In this document: piece by piece, positions 8,440 to 16,887 of the stretch
Numbering within the stretch: position 1 is the stretch's first letter
Layout: each line of letters opens with the position of its first letter
DNA from: Niallia circulans
Lineage (GTDB): Bacteria; Bacillota; Bacilli; Bacillales; Cytobacillaceae
Direction of reading: 5' to 3'
DNA length: 64,000 nt
NCBI RefSeq assembly: GCF_007273535.1
Contig: NZ_RIBP01000004.1
Span: 124,001 to 188,000 of the forward strand
Program-made: the position numbers and the translations under genes
The notes under the pieces: generated by a model
Databases searched by the model: none
What the model was told of the DNA's origin: nothing
What the model saw: the letters and a program-made list of their open reading frames with translations, nothing else

Positions 8440-9191
8440 CTCCCTCTTTTTACTAGCTTCGCATGGACAACCAGCCTTCCTTCAAGTGAATCAATGGCAT
8501 AATCACAGGTTGATAATGTAACAATGGAATCCTCTGGCTTAATATCCATATCTGCATCATATAAGGATTTCTCCTCTAGCAAATCAACAAAATCGAGATA
8601 TTCATTATCTGAAGAAAATTCCGTTTCAATATAATAAAAATCGGTTGTTGTTTGATAAACAGAAAAAACTTCTAGCTCATAGCCTTCATATAAAGAATCT
8701 AAGTGAATTGTTTTGTGCTTTTCAAAAAATGCTTTATCTAAATATTTTTTTAAACCGCTGAACATACTACCATCCTTCATTCTATGTCCATAGATAATGG
8801 TATTTTTATTGTTTTCGAGTTTCTTATCATTTCGATAATCCAGAAAAATACTGCCGGCTCGCGTTTCTTCTTTTTTATAATTTCGGGTCAAGTAAAACTC
8901 ATTATCAGAGGATTGTAGGATAGGATAATTTATTTTTGTGTCATCAACTGTTATCCAGCCGACCATATCTTGATTGATTTTCAGCAATGGATCAAAAGAG
9001 GATCGGATAGTTGTTTCCTTATTGCCGTTGTCCACGTTTTGAGTTGGCTTATAGATTTCCTGCACCGTTTCCAACACTTTTCTGTTTGTATAATAATCAT
9101 ACAAAGGAGGAACAAGTTTATAGGCTGAGTAAACAAAGACTATTATTGCCGTGATGGTTATTATTCTTTGAATCATTAGCTTTGCTCTCAT
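8436..9191 (-). CDS. srtB: class B sortase
   Basis: A 251-residue sortase with an N-terminal membrane anchor (about 8-28). The catalytic His is in IIYGHRMKDGSMF (about 135), the Cys in TLSTCDY (about 228), and the Arg in LEGRLVVHAKL. Class B sortases join NPxTx-type surface proteins to peptidoglycan, usually haem-uptake proteins. Two substrates are in the same operon: the IsdC-like protein with NPRTSD and the seven-NEAT protein with NAKTAD near their C-termini. The gene sits between the two ABC importer sets and overlaps the following lipoprotein gene by 4 bp. Confidence 0.93.
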   Translation of the reverse strand: MRAKLMIQRIITITAIIVFVYSAYKLVPPLYDYYTNRKVLETVQEIYKPTQNVDNGNKETTIRSSFDPLLKINQDMVGWITVDDTKINYPILQSSDNEFYLTRNYKKEETRAGSIFLDYRNDKKLENNKNTIIYGHRMKDGSMFSGLKKYLDKAFFEKHKTIHLDSLYEGYELEVFSVYQTTTDFYYIETEFSSDNEYLDFVDLLEEKSLYDADMDIKPEDSIVTLSTCDYAIDSLEGRLVVHAKLVKRGS

Positions 9192-9206
9192 TACTTATCT
9201 CCTTTC

Positions 9207-9974
9207 TTAAATGCTCAATGGAACGATGTATAAGCCTGTTTTGTCATCCTCATTAACGGCAATATGGACATCATATATTTCCTTAATTTTTTCCTGTGTA
9301 ATAACTTGCTCCGGCGGTCCATAAGCCTTTATTGCTCCAGCCTTCATCACAATGACCATGTCTGAATAGCGCAGAGCCTGATTCATGTCATGGAGAACCA
9401 TAACAATGGTAATGCCATGTACTTGATTTAACTCTTTAATTAAGGAAAGCAGCTCTAGTTGATGATAAATATCCAAGTACGTTGTTGGTTCATCTAAAAA
9501 CAAGATTTCTGTTTTTTGGGCAAGTGCTAAAGCAATCCAGACTCGCTGTCTTTGCCCCCCTGATAATGCACTTACAGGAGTATCCTTGTAGTTTTGCAGT
9601 TTCGTACATTCTAATGCCCACTCAATGGCATCTTTATCATCATCATTTTCCTGTTTCCAGATTTTTTTGTAAGGTATTCTCCCAAATTGGATTAGCTCCA
9701 CAACAGTCATATCCTCTGAGATATGGTTTGTCTGGTTTACCATGGCAATTTTTCTGGCAAAGTCCTTCTGTTTATAGGAATAAATATCCTTCCCATCAAG
9801 TGTAATCGAACCAGCGGAGTGTTTTTGACCTCTTGCCAGAAGAGATAATAATGTTGATTTGCCGCAGCCATTTGGTCCAATTATAGTTGTTATTTTATTG
9901 TGTTCTATCTTTCCTTCCAAACTTTCCATAAAAGCTTTGTCATCATAAGAGAAGGAGAGCTCTTTAAACTCCAT
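9207..9974 (-). CDS. haem ABC importer ATPase (first set)
   Basis: A 255-residue FepC-type ATPase with Walker A GPNGCGKST (about 33-41), signature LSGGQRQRVWIA, Walker B ILFLDEPTTYLDI and H-loop VMVLHDMNQA. Its start overlaps the upstream permease gene by 11 bp. It is about as similar in plan to the second ATPase (5703-6476) as family members usually are, not a recent copy. Together with the permease and IsdE-like lipoprotein upstream it completes one haem importer, so this system does not need a shared ATPase from elsewhere. Confidence 0.87.
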   Translation of the reverse strand: MEFKELSFSYDDKAFMESLEGKIEHNKITTIIGPNGCGKSTLLSLLARGQKHSAGSITLDGKDIYSYKQKDFARKIAMVNQTNHISEDMTVVELIQFGRIPYKKIWKQENDDDKDAIEWALECTKLQNYKDTPVSALSGGQRQRVWIALALAQKTEILFLDEPTTYLDIYHQLELLSLIKELNQVHGITIVMVLHDMNQALRYSDMVIVMKAGAIKAYGPPEQVITQEKIKEIYDVHIAVNEDDKTGLYIVPLSI

Positions 9975-10947
9975 TTAATTTATCCCCCTTTCTCAACAAA
10001 AAGATCAAAAATGGTCCGCCGATTACTGCCATTATCGTTGAAGCTGGTATTTCCAATGGTGCAATCAACAGCCTTCCGAAAGTATCGGCAGTCAAAATTA
10101 AAAAGGCGCCTGCTAATGCGGAAAAGGGTATTAAAATATGGTGATTTGTTCCGACTAGCTGTCTTGAAATATGAGGGATTATTAACCCGGCAAAGACTAT
10201 AATTCCGGCAATAGATGTTGCAACAGCTGCGAGAAAAACAGCAATAACAGAAATAAGAATTCGGACTAGCTGGATATTCACTCCTAGCTGGACAACCTTC
10301 TTATCTTGTAATTTCAGCATGTTACACCATGGGCTTACTAAAAATGCCAAGATTATTCCAAGCAATCCTAATGGCACAATCAACTCAACATCCTCCCATG
10401 TTTTCATGGTTAAATTTGAGGCATTGGATGCGCCCACTGTTACATTGAAATAAGCACAAATATTAACTAAGGCTTCTCTTAATCCTGTAAACATAGCGCT
10501 CACTGCTATCCCTGTCAGGATAACTCGTAAAGGCTTCAAGCCGGATTTCCACGAAAGCATGTAAATAATACAGCAAGATACCGCTCCTCCTAAGAAGGCA
10601 AACAGCGTACTGCTGATAAACAACGAAGGTAAAAACAACAGTCCAAATAAGGTAAAAAAGCTTGCGCCAGCTGAAATACCCATGATCCCGGCATCTGCTA
10701 ACGGATTTCTCATAACTGACTGAAACAGCACACCTGACACAGCCAAAATTGCACCTGTGAGGATGGAAACGATAATCCTCGGGAATCTGAGGTCGATAAT
10801 GACATTTACTTCTTCACTATTACGGTGAAGTACTCCATCCACCAATGTCATCATGCTTACAGAAATACTGCCCTTTGCAGCCGAATAAACGGTCACGCCA
10901 ACAAGTGCTACAATTACAACAATAAAACTAATGATTTTCTTATTCAT
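9964..10947 (-). CDS. isdF: IsdF-like FecCD permease (first haem importer)
   Basis: A 327-residue FecCD-family permease. It has the N-terminal block LRFPRIIVSILTGAILAVSG with SVMRNPLADAGIMGIS, and near the C-terminus GIIVFAGLIIPHISRQLVG, the coupling region. It would transport haem handed over by the IsdE-like lipoprotein encoded 17 bp upstream. It overlaps the ATPase gene by 11 bp downstream. The gene symbol rests on operon position and family; the transported ligand cannot be read from sequence. Confidence 0.83.
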   Translation of the reverse strand: MNKKIISFIVVIVALVGVTVYSAAKGSISVSMMTLVDGVLHRNSEEVNVIIDLRFPRIIVSILTGAILAVSGVLFQSVMRNPLADAGIMGISAGASFFTLFGLLFLPSLFISSTLFAFLGGAVSCCIIYMLSWKSGLKPLRVILTGIAVSAMFTGLREALVNICAYFNVTVGASNASNLTMKTWEDVELIVPLGLLGIILAFLVSPWCNMLKLQDKKVVQLGVNIQLVRILISVIAVFLAAVATSIAGIIVFAGLIIPHISRQLVGTNHHILIPFSALAGAFLILTADTFGRLLIAPLEIPASTIMAVIGGPFLIFLLRKGDKLNGV

Positions 10948-10964
10948 GCATCTCTTCCTTTACG

Positions 10965-11846
10965 CTACTCATACATCATTTCCATAAGCTGATCTAATGC
11001 TTGGGTGATGTTTAAATTAGCAGTTGTAGCGAAAATCGGCTCTTCCAAGTCGTACACTTTTCCGTTTTTCACTGCGTTAAAATGCTTCCAAATATCATTT
11101 TCTGCAAATTCCTTATCAAATTCTTTGGCGACTTGGTCTGGCACACCATGTGATAAACGTAAAATAATATCTGGATTGGTTTGCTGCAGAAACTCTGTAT
11201 TTGCTGATATGTATTCTGCCGCCTGACCCTCCACAGCATTTTTCCCACCCATTACTTCCACTAAATTGCCGACATACGAATTTTCAGTCGCAACAAGATA
11301 GCTTGCACCAGGGACACCGAGCAATATTAGAACAACTGGCTGCTCCTTGTCCTTTGTTTCATCCTTGATTTCATTAACCTTTGATTCAATGGAGTCAACC
11401 AGCGTCTTGGCATTATCAGCTCGATCATATTTTGCTCCAAGCTCATTTATAGACTGAATCATATTATCGACGCTTTCCAAATTCACAAAGGATGCTGGAA
11501 TTTTCATGCTCTCAAACTTTTCGCTTAAGTCATATTCCAATGTCGTGACAGATAGTACCTCTGTCGGCTTAAGAGATTTGATGATTTCCATATCAGGGCT
11601 CATCGGATTTCCTACTTCTACCACATCTTTATATCTTTCTGGAAGTGTATACTGTGTTGTTGGCACACCTGCTAAATCCACTTCAAGCTTATCCATGATT
11701 TCAGCAACAGCTAATGTTGTTGCCACAACGGTCTGTTCTGTATCAGTTTCTGCAGGCTTACTGCTTTTCACTTCACTCTTTTGTGCAGAGCAGCTAACAA
11801 GCAAAAGACATATACTTAAAAATAACCATGCTTTTACATATTTCAT
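10965..11846 (-). CDS. isdE: IsdE-like haem-binding lipoprotein
   Basis: A 293-residue class III binding protein with a lipobox LLLVSC (Cys19), then a two-lobed domain with VATTLAVAEIMDKLEVDLAGVPTT split across residues 47-70 and GVPGASYLVATENSYVG near 180. This resembles IsdE, which takes haem from IsdC and gives it to the IsdF permease. The reading frame extends upstream to 11933, but the ATG at 11846 has AGGAGGGG five bases away and begins the signal peptide, so I use it. The SD lies in one arm of a small hairpin. A Met in NPMSPDMEI near residue 84 could be the haem ligand, by analogy with IsdE. Confidence 0.85.
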   Translation of the reverse strand: MKYVKAWLFLSICLLLVSCSAQKSEVKSSKPAETDTEQTVVATTLAVAEIMDKLEVDLAGVPTTQYTLPERYKDVVEVGNPMSPDMEIIKSLKPTEVLSVTTLEYDLSEKFESMKIPASFVNLESVDNMIQSINELGAKYDRADNAKTLVDSIESKVNEIKDETKDKEQPVVLILLGVPGASYLVATENSYVGNLVEVMGGKNAVEGQAAEYISANTEFLQQTNPDIILRLSHGVPDQVAKEFDKEFAENDIWKHFNAVKNGKVYDLEEPIFATTANLNITQALDQLMEMMYE

Positions 11847-11854
11847 TTTTCCCC

Positions 11855-11943
11855 TCCTGTTTTCCAGCAGGAATTTTTTTACTATATTCTCCATATACAC
11901 AAAGACAGTTCTACGAGATAGAATTTCTTCCATCTCGCAGAAC
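11855..11943 (-). promoter_or_regulatory. two stem-loops between the seven-NEAT gene and isdE
   Basis: GTTCTACGAGAT (11908-11919) pairs with ATCTCGCAGAAC (11932-11943) with one mismatch, directly after the NEAT-gene stop. No U-run follows it in the operon direction, so it looks like an mRNA-stabilising or processing hairpin, or a weak attenuator. Closer to isdE, TCCTG and CAGGA form a small stem (about 11855-11873) whose second arm is part of the isdE Shine-Dalgarno sequence. Either could lower isdE expression relative to the surface protein; this is inference. Confidence 0.45.
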
Positions 11944-11950
11944 AGTTTTT

Positions 11951-14900
11951 TTATAGTGTTCGAGTCCGGTATTTTCTGATAAGAACAGCAATGGATGACA
12001 GCAATAATAGAAGATATAATCCTATTTGCGCTGTGTCTGCAGTTTTAGCATTTACTACTTTTCCGCTTGCTTCTGCAGACGAGTTTGTCTGTTCACTGTT
12101 TGTATCTCCATCCCGGTTATACTCAAGATTGTCTTCACTGTTATTGTTTGTTGTTTCATCTGGTGTAGTTGTATTCGTATCTTCAGGATTGATTTGATCA
12201 AAGTCATTTTCAATTCCTGCTACTGGAAGATCTGAAACATCAAATAAGAAACGAATTTCGTACCAGTGATCATAATTCAACTCTGGAATAACAACATGAA
12301 TATTGCCAACAGTTGGACTAGCTAAATCAGCAACAGGGAATTCTACTACTTTAGAATCTCCAGATTCGCTTATTACCTTCACAGCTTTAGATCCAACAAG
12401 GAATTCAGTGATAAAGTCTGTTTTAATTGTCAGGCGGGCAACTACTTTGCCATCCTTCACGATTAATTTACCAGGCTTAACGAAATAAGAATCTGCCATT
12501 GACTTTTCATTTTTACTTGCATGTAATACAGAATAGTCAACTGTGTATTCTCCATTTTTTAAGACTGCATTTTCACCTTTATCATCTTGGTCATTTGTAT
12601 CTTCATCTACATTTCCTGGAGTTTCTTCAGCTGGTTTTTCTTCCTCTTCATTTTCAGAGCCATTTTCTTCTTCGTTACCGCCGCCAGTGTTGTCATTACC
12701 TCCGGATTTTGTTGGTAGATTGCTAGTATCATAGTCAAAACGAACCGTATACCAATGATCATAGCCAATTGCCGGTACTTCAACATGAATTTCAGCAGTA
12801 GTTAAACCACTCAAATCAGCAACAGCAAATTCTACAATTGTTTTTCCAGCACTTTGGCTGACAATTTTAGCGTCTTTACCGTTAAGCTTAAATTCTGTAA
12901 TATAGTCGCTAAATTCAACTTGAACAGTGGCATTGCCATTTTTCAATGTTACTTTACCAGGCTTAGTAAAGTATTGATCTGCCATAGATTTTTCGTTTTG
13001 CAATGCATGCAGAATGCTGTATTGCAGGTCATACTTACCATCCACAAATTCAGAATTTGCACCCTGTTCTTCATCTGGTGTTGTGCCTGGATTTTCTCCT
13101 TCGCCTTCACCTGGTGTTGTGCCTGGATTTTCTCCTTCGCCTTCACCTGGTGTTGTACCTGGATTTTCTCCTTCGCCTTCACCTGGTGTCGTGCCTGGAT
13201 TTTCTCCTTCGCCTTCACCTGGTGTTGTACCTGGATTTTCTTCTGGTACATCAACAGCAATAGAACCTTCATCAAATACCATTCTGACGATATGGTTCAT
13301 TCCATATGACATTGCTAACTGGATATTCTTTACATCATTTACGTTTTCTACTTCAAAGCGAAGCACTTTTGTATTGGCTGCAGCATCTTGTGAGATAACG
13401 TCAGCATCTACATACTGCCCATTTACCTCTGTTTTAAAGCCTGTCACAAAATTGCTGGAAGACAGGTTAAGCTGGATATAGCTTTTGCCGTTTTCAACAA
13501 TAAGCTTAGCTGGCTTTGATAGGTAATTGCCCATGCTGGAAGCTTCATCTGCGTTTTCTTTCCAAACCAGATAGTCGATTGTGTATAGACCATCTGCTAG
13601 CGGCTCTTCTTCTCCTTCACCTGGAGTCGGTTCTGGAGTTTCTTCTGGCTCACTTACAGTTATAGTACTTTCATCAAAAACCATTCTGACAACATGGTTC
13701 ATTCCATACGACATCGCTAACTGGATATTTGTTGTATCGTTTAAGTTTTCTACTTCAAAACGGAGCACTTTTGTTTTTGCTTCATCGTCTTGTGAAATGA
13801 CTTCTGCATCCACGTATTGCCCGTTCACTTCTGTTTTAAAGCCTGTTACAAAGTTGCTGGAAGATAGGTTAAGCTGGATATAGCTTTTACCGTTTTCAAC
13901 AATAAGCTTAGCTGGCTTTGATAAGTAATTGCCCATGCTGGAAGCTTCATCTGCGTTTTCTTTCCATACCTTATAGTCGATTGTGTAATGGCCATCTGCT
14001 AATGGCTCTTCTTCTCCTTCACCTGGTGTTGGCTCTGGAGTCTCTTCCTGCTCTTTAACAGCGACTGAAGCTTCATCAAATACCATTCTGACAACATGGT
14101 TCATTCCATATGACATCGCTAACTGGATATTTGTGTTATCGCTTAAGTTTTCTACTTCAAAACGGAGCACTTTTGTTTTTGCTTCATCGTCTTGTGAAAT
14201 GACTTCTGCATCTACATATTGTCCGTTAATCTCTGTTTTAAAGCCTGTTACAAAGTTGCTGGAGGACAGGTTAAGCTGGATATAGCTTTTGCCGTTTTCA
14301 ACAATAAGTTCAGCTGGCTTTGATAAATAATTGCCCATGCTGGAGGCTTCATCTGTTTTTTCTTTCCAAACCTGATAGTCGATTGTGTAATGGCCATCTG
14401 CTAAAGGCTCTTTTTCTTCGACAACAGGCAAGTTATCTGTGTTGAAATCAAATCTTACTGTGTACCAATGATCATAATTGATTGCTGGTATCTCAACATG
14501 TATTTGTGCTTCTGTGATGCCATTTAATGATGCTACTGAAAACTCTGCAACTGTTTTTGTACCATCATTGCTGATAATTTCTGGAGCTTTACCTTCTACA
14601 GTAAATTCCGTAATTAAGCTGCTATATTCTGTTTGAACAGTAGCAATTCCATCTTTAACTATTACTTTACTTGGTTTTGTAAAGTAGTTATCTGCTATCG
14701 ATTTTTCTTCAGCAGTTCCATGCAAAACCGTATAGTCGACGTCATATTCACCGTCTTCATAAACGATTTCGTCTTGTGGTTGAGCAGGCGTTTCCTCTCC
14801 TGCTTCTTCACTTGGTGTTTCCGGTGTTGTTACAGGCTCTTCTGCCTCTTCACTTGGTGTTTCCGGTGTTGTTACAGGCTCTTCTGCCTCTTCACTTGGT

Positions 14901-15526
14901 GTTTCTGGTGTTGTTGCAGGTTCTTCTGCTTCTTCACCTGGTGTTTCTGGTGTTGTTGCAGGTTCTTCTGCTTCTTCACCTGGTGTTTCCGGAGTTGTTG
15001 CAGGTTCTTCTGCTTCTTCACCTGATGTTTCTGGTGTCGTTGTTGGCTCTTCTGCTTCTTCACTTGGTGTTTGAACCGGCAATGAATCAGTATCAAAGTC
15101 AAATCTTACTGTATACCAGTGATCATAACTTATAGCAGGTACTTCAACATGAATTTCAGCTTCAGTTAATCCGTCCAAATCAGCAACAGGAAATTCTGCT
15201 GTGATTTTGCCGCCAGCTTCACTTAATTTTGTTGTGGGAGTACCGTTTACCTTAAACTCAGTAATATAATTACTGTATTCAACCTGAACTTTAGCCTGCC
15301 CATCCTTAATGATTAGTTTTCCAGGCTTTGTATAGTACTGGTCTGCCATTGAGGCTTCATTATTTGTTGCATGCAAAATTGTATAGCCTACACTATATTC
15401 CCCATCTGCTACTACTGAACTGCTGTTCAACTCAGCAGCATAAGCACTGTTATTCGAAGGAATCACTGTACTTACGACGGAAAAGAGTATTACTAGAAAC
15501 GCAAGAGCAATCTTTGCAGCCTTCAT
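11951..15526 (-). CDS. cell-wall anchored surface protein with seven NEAT haem-binding domains
   Basis: A 1191-residue protein. The signal peptide is 1-31 (cleavage near AYA-AE). NEAT domains lie at about 38-148, 254-366, 374-490, 506-622, 640-756, 826-935 and 989-1097. Domains 1, 2, 6 and 7 have the haem motif YDHWY with SMADQYFTKP-type lip segments. Domains 3-5 are near-identical to each other and have YGMNHVVRM with SSMGNYLSKP, i.e. Tyr-x3-His. Pro/Glu/Thr linker repeats lie at about 152-252 and 760-820. The C-terminus has NAKTAD (1159), a hydrophobic stretch and a basic tail, a plausible sortase B signal that deviates from NPxTx. The likely role is to take haem from host or environmental haemoproteins and pass it to the IsdC-like protein. 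It is much larger than the B. anthracis IsdX2 type I know. Confidence 0.92.
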   Translation of the reverse strand: MKAAKIALAFLVILFSVVSTVIPSNNSAYAAELNSSSVVADGEYSVGYTILHATNNEASMADQYYTKPGKLIIKDGQAKVQVEYSNYITEFKVNGTPTTKLSEAGGKITAEFPVADLDGLTEAEIHVEVPAISYDHWYTVRFDFDTDSLPVQTPSEEAEEPTTTPETSGEEAEEPATTPETPGEEAEEPATTPETPGEEAEEPATTPETPSEEAEEPVTTPETPSEEAEEPVTTPETPSEEAGEETPAQPQDEIVYEDGEYDVDYTVLHGTAEEKSIADNYFTKPSKVIVKDGIATVQTEYSSLITEFTVEGKAPEIISNDGTKTVAEFSVASLNGITEAQIHVEIPAINYDHWYTVRFDFNTDNLPVVEEKEPLADGHYTIDYQVWKEKTDEASSMGNYLSKPAELIVENGKSYIQLNLSSSNFVTGFKTEINGQYVDAEVISQDDEAKTKVLRFEVENLSDNTNIQLAMSYGMNHVVRMVFDEASVAVKEQEETPEPTPGEGEEEPLADGHYTIDYKVWKENADEASSMGNYLSKPAKLIVENGKSYIQLNLSSSNFVTGFKTEVNGQYVDAEVISQDDEAKTKVLRFEVENLNDTTNIQLAMSYGMNHVVRMVFDESTITVSEPEETPEPTPGEGEEEPLADGLYTIDYLVWKENADEASSMGNYLSKPAKLIVENGKSYIQLNLSSSNFVTGFKTEVNGQYVDADVISQDAAANTKVLRFEVENVNDVKNIQLAMSYGMNHIVRMVFDEGSIAVDVPEENPGTTPGEGEGENPGTTPGEGEGENPGTTPGEGEGENPGTTPGEGEGENPGTTPDEEQGANSEFVDGKYDLQYSILHALQNEKSMADQYFTKPGKVTLKNGNATVQVEFSDYITEFKLNGKDAKIVSQSAGKTIVEFAVADLSGLTTAEIHVEVPAIGYDHWYTVRFDYDTSNLPTKSGGNDNTGGGNEEENGSENEEEEKPAEETPGNVDEDTNDQDDKGENAVLKNGEYTVDYSVLHASKNEKSMADSYFVKPGKLIVKDGKVVARLTIKTDFITEFLVGSKAVKVISESGDSKVVEFPVADLASPTVGNIHVVIPELNYDHWYEIRFLFDVSDLPVAGIENDFDQINPEDTNTTTPDETTNNNSEDNLEYNRDGDTNSEQTNSSAEASGKVVNAKTADTAQIGLYLLLLLSSIAVLIRKYRTRTL
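13075..13242 (-). repeat. 36-bp tandem repeat, about 4.7 copies
   Basis: Copies begin at 13075, 13111, 13147, 13183 and 13219, the last partial. They encode PGTTPGEGEGEN, an extended Pro/Gly/Glu spacer between NEAT domains 5 and 6. Copies differ by one or two synonymous changes, which points to recent expansion by slippage. Confidence 0.92.
13270..14420 (-). repeat. three 402-bp direct repeats encoding NEAT domains 3-5
   Basis: The same landmark (CCATTCTGAC) recurs at about 13279, 13681 and 14083, exactly 402 bp apart. Long stretches between copies are near-identical in DNA as well as protein. Each unit encodes one NEAT domain of the Tyr-x3-His type plus a short EETPEPTPGEGEE-like linker. 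This is a recent in-frame domain amplification. Confidence 0.85.
14811..15072 (-). repeat. 42-bp tandem repeat, about six copies
   Basis: Copies spaced 42 bp (starting about 14811, 14853, 14895, 14937, 14979, 15021) encode ETPSEEAEEPVTTP and variants such as ETPGEEAEEPATTP. They form an acidic Pro-rich linker between NEAT domains 1 and 2, suited to spanning the cell wall. Confidence 0.9.
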
Positions 15527-15613
15527 TCTTGTCTTTTTCTCCTTTTAAGTAGAATATATTCAAGTCCTGAGAAACCTTGTGATGATACAGATTCACATAT
15601 TAATCTCTATTTA

Positions 15614-16072
15614 CTATTTCTTAACCAATGTAGCTGTATCAAAGTCAAATCTCACTGTATACCAATGATCATAATTAATTACTGGCACTTGGACATGAAT
15701 TTGAGCACCTGTCAACGCCTCAAGATTAGCAACAGAAAACTCAGCAGTAGTTTTGCCGCCACTTTCACTTATCTTTGTTGCAGTAATGCCATTTACTTTA
15801 AACTCTGTAATTAAATTGCTGTATTCAACCTGAACTTTAGCCTGTCCGTTCTGTACGATTAGTTTTGCAGGCTTTGTATAATATTGGTCTGCCATGGAAG
15901 CTTCATTATTTGTTGCATGCAAGATAGTATAGCCAATGCTATATTCACCATCTGCAATAACCGAACTGCTGCTAGACTCTGCAGCATAAGCTTTGTTATC
16001 CAAAGGAATTACTGTACTACCAACGGAAAAGATTGTTACAAGAAACGCAAGAGCAATGTTTGCTGTCTTCAT
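15614..16072 (-). CDS. secreted single-NEAT hemophore (IsdX1-like)
   Basis: A 152-residue protein. The signal peptide is 1-30 (AYA-AES) and one NEAT domain covers 38-150, with the lip segment SMADQYYTKPAKL and the haem motif NYDHWYTVRF. It ends three residues after the domain, with no sortase signal, membrane segment or wall-binding repeat. It should therefore be released and act as a diffusible haem scavenger, like IsdX1 of B. anthracis. Its signal peptide and domain are very close to the first 150 residues of the seven-NEAT protein downstream, so one probably arose from the other by duplication. It lies between that gene and the IsdC-like gene. Confidence 0.9.
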   Translation of the reverse strand: MKTANIALAFLVTIFSVGSTVIPLDNKAYAAESSSSSVIADGEYSIGYTILHATNNEASMADQYYTKPAKLIVQNGQAKVQVEYSNLITEFKVNGITATKISESGGKTTAEFSVANLEALTGAQIHVQVPVINYDHWYTVRFDFDTATLVKK

Positions 16073-16128
16073 AATTTATTTCTCCTTTTTTAGTAGAATA
16101 TGTAGCTATTTCACTTCCATAACAGAAA

Positions 16129-16785
16129 CTATTTAGCTAGTTTTTTTCTGTTTACAATAGAGATTACAATGATACCGACGGAAACTATCATTAAAACTGT
16201 ATAGATAGTGATATCTGACATGTCAGAAGTTCTCGGATTTTCAACTTTTTCTGTTGTTGTTTCCTTTGCTGTTGAGCTTGCAGCTGTTTCTGTATCTGAG
16301 GTTGTATTCGTTGCATCTGAAGCTGTTGAGGTTGTTTGTGAAGAAAGAGCATTTGCCGTGCTTTCATCAAAGTCAAACCTAATAGTATACCAATGGTCAT
16401 AATTCTGGTCTTCGACAATAACATGAATTTCTCCAGCCGTTGGACTATTTAGTGAGCTCACATTAAATTGAACCACACTAGATTCACCACTTTTACTAAT
16501 TTCAGTGACATTTGCGCCACCTACTTTAAATTCTGTGATAGCAGATGTGGAAATTCCTACTTGTACTTTATGAACACCATTTTCGACAATTAATTTTGCC
16601 GGCTTTTTAAAGTATCCATCCGCCATGGAGGCTGAATCACTATCTGCACGCAAAACAGAATAGTTGATGGAATACTCGCCATCTGCAAGTGATGCAGCCA
16701 ATGTTTTGTTACTGGCACCAACAGACAAAAGCGTAAAAATTGCTAATATTGCAACTATTTTTATTGCAACGTTCTGTTTAAGCAA
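16129..16785 (-). CDS. isdC: IsdC-like NEAT protein with sortase B signal
   Basis: A 218-residue protein with a signal peptide (about 1-30), one NEAT domain (about 33-145, with SMADGYFKKPAKLIV and NYDHWYTIRFDFD) and a Ser/Thr/Ala-rich linker. It ends with NPRTSD near 186, a hydrophobic helix and the basic tail NRKKLAK. This is the layout of IsdC, the wall-embedded protein that passes haem to IsdE; NPRTSD fits the sortase B NPxTx motif. It is the first gene of the operon. The start is TTG at 16785 with GAGGGG ten bases upstream; an out-of-frame ATG overlaps the spacer. A Fur-type promoter lies about 100 bp upstream. Confidence 0.9.
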   Translation of the reverse strand: MLKQNVAIKIVAILAIFTLLSVGASNKTLAASLADGEYSINYSVLRADSDSASMADGYFKKPAKLIVENGVHKVQVGISTSAITEFKVGGANVTEISKSGESSVVQFNVSSLNSPTAGEIHVIVEDQNYDHWYTIRFDFDESTANALSSQTTSTASDATNTTSDTETAASSTAKETTTEKVENPRTSDMSDITIYTVLMIVSVGIIVISIVNRKKLAK

Positions 16786-16887
16786 GTATATACATCCCCT
16801 CTATATAGTTATATGGATAAAGCGTAAGTTAGCGTTTACCATTCACCTCTTCCTGTATTTGTGTTAGGCACAACCTGCCTAGGTTCA

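Noticed and set aside
13075..13242. Regular 36-bp repeats that look like a CRISPR array
   Set aside because: Units are contiguous with no unique spacers and stay in frame with the NEAT gene.
12854..13481. Plus-strand open frames of about 150 residues rich in Phe, Trp and Ser-Pro repeats
   Set aside because: They are antisense shadows of the NEAT-protein linker repeats; the periodic low-complexity translation comes from the 36-bp minisatellite, and there is no SD.
14633..15135. Plus-strand frames rich in Cys/Phe or Leu over the 42-bp repeats
   Set aside because: Shadows of the acidic linker repeats on the coding strand.
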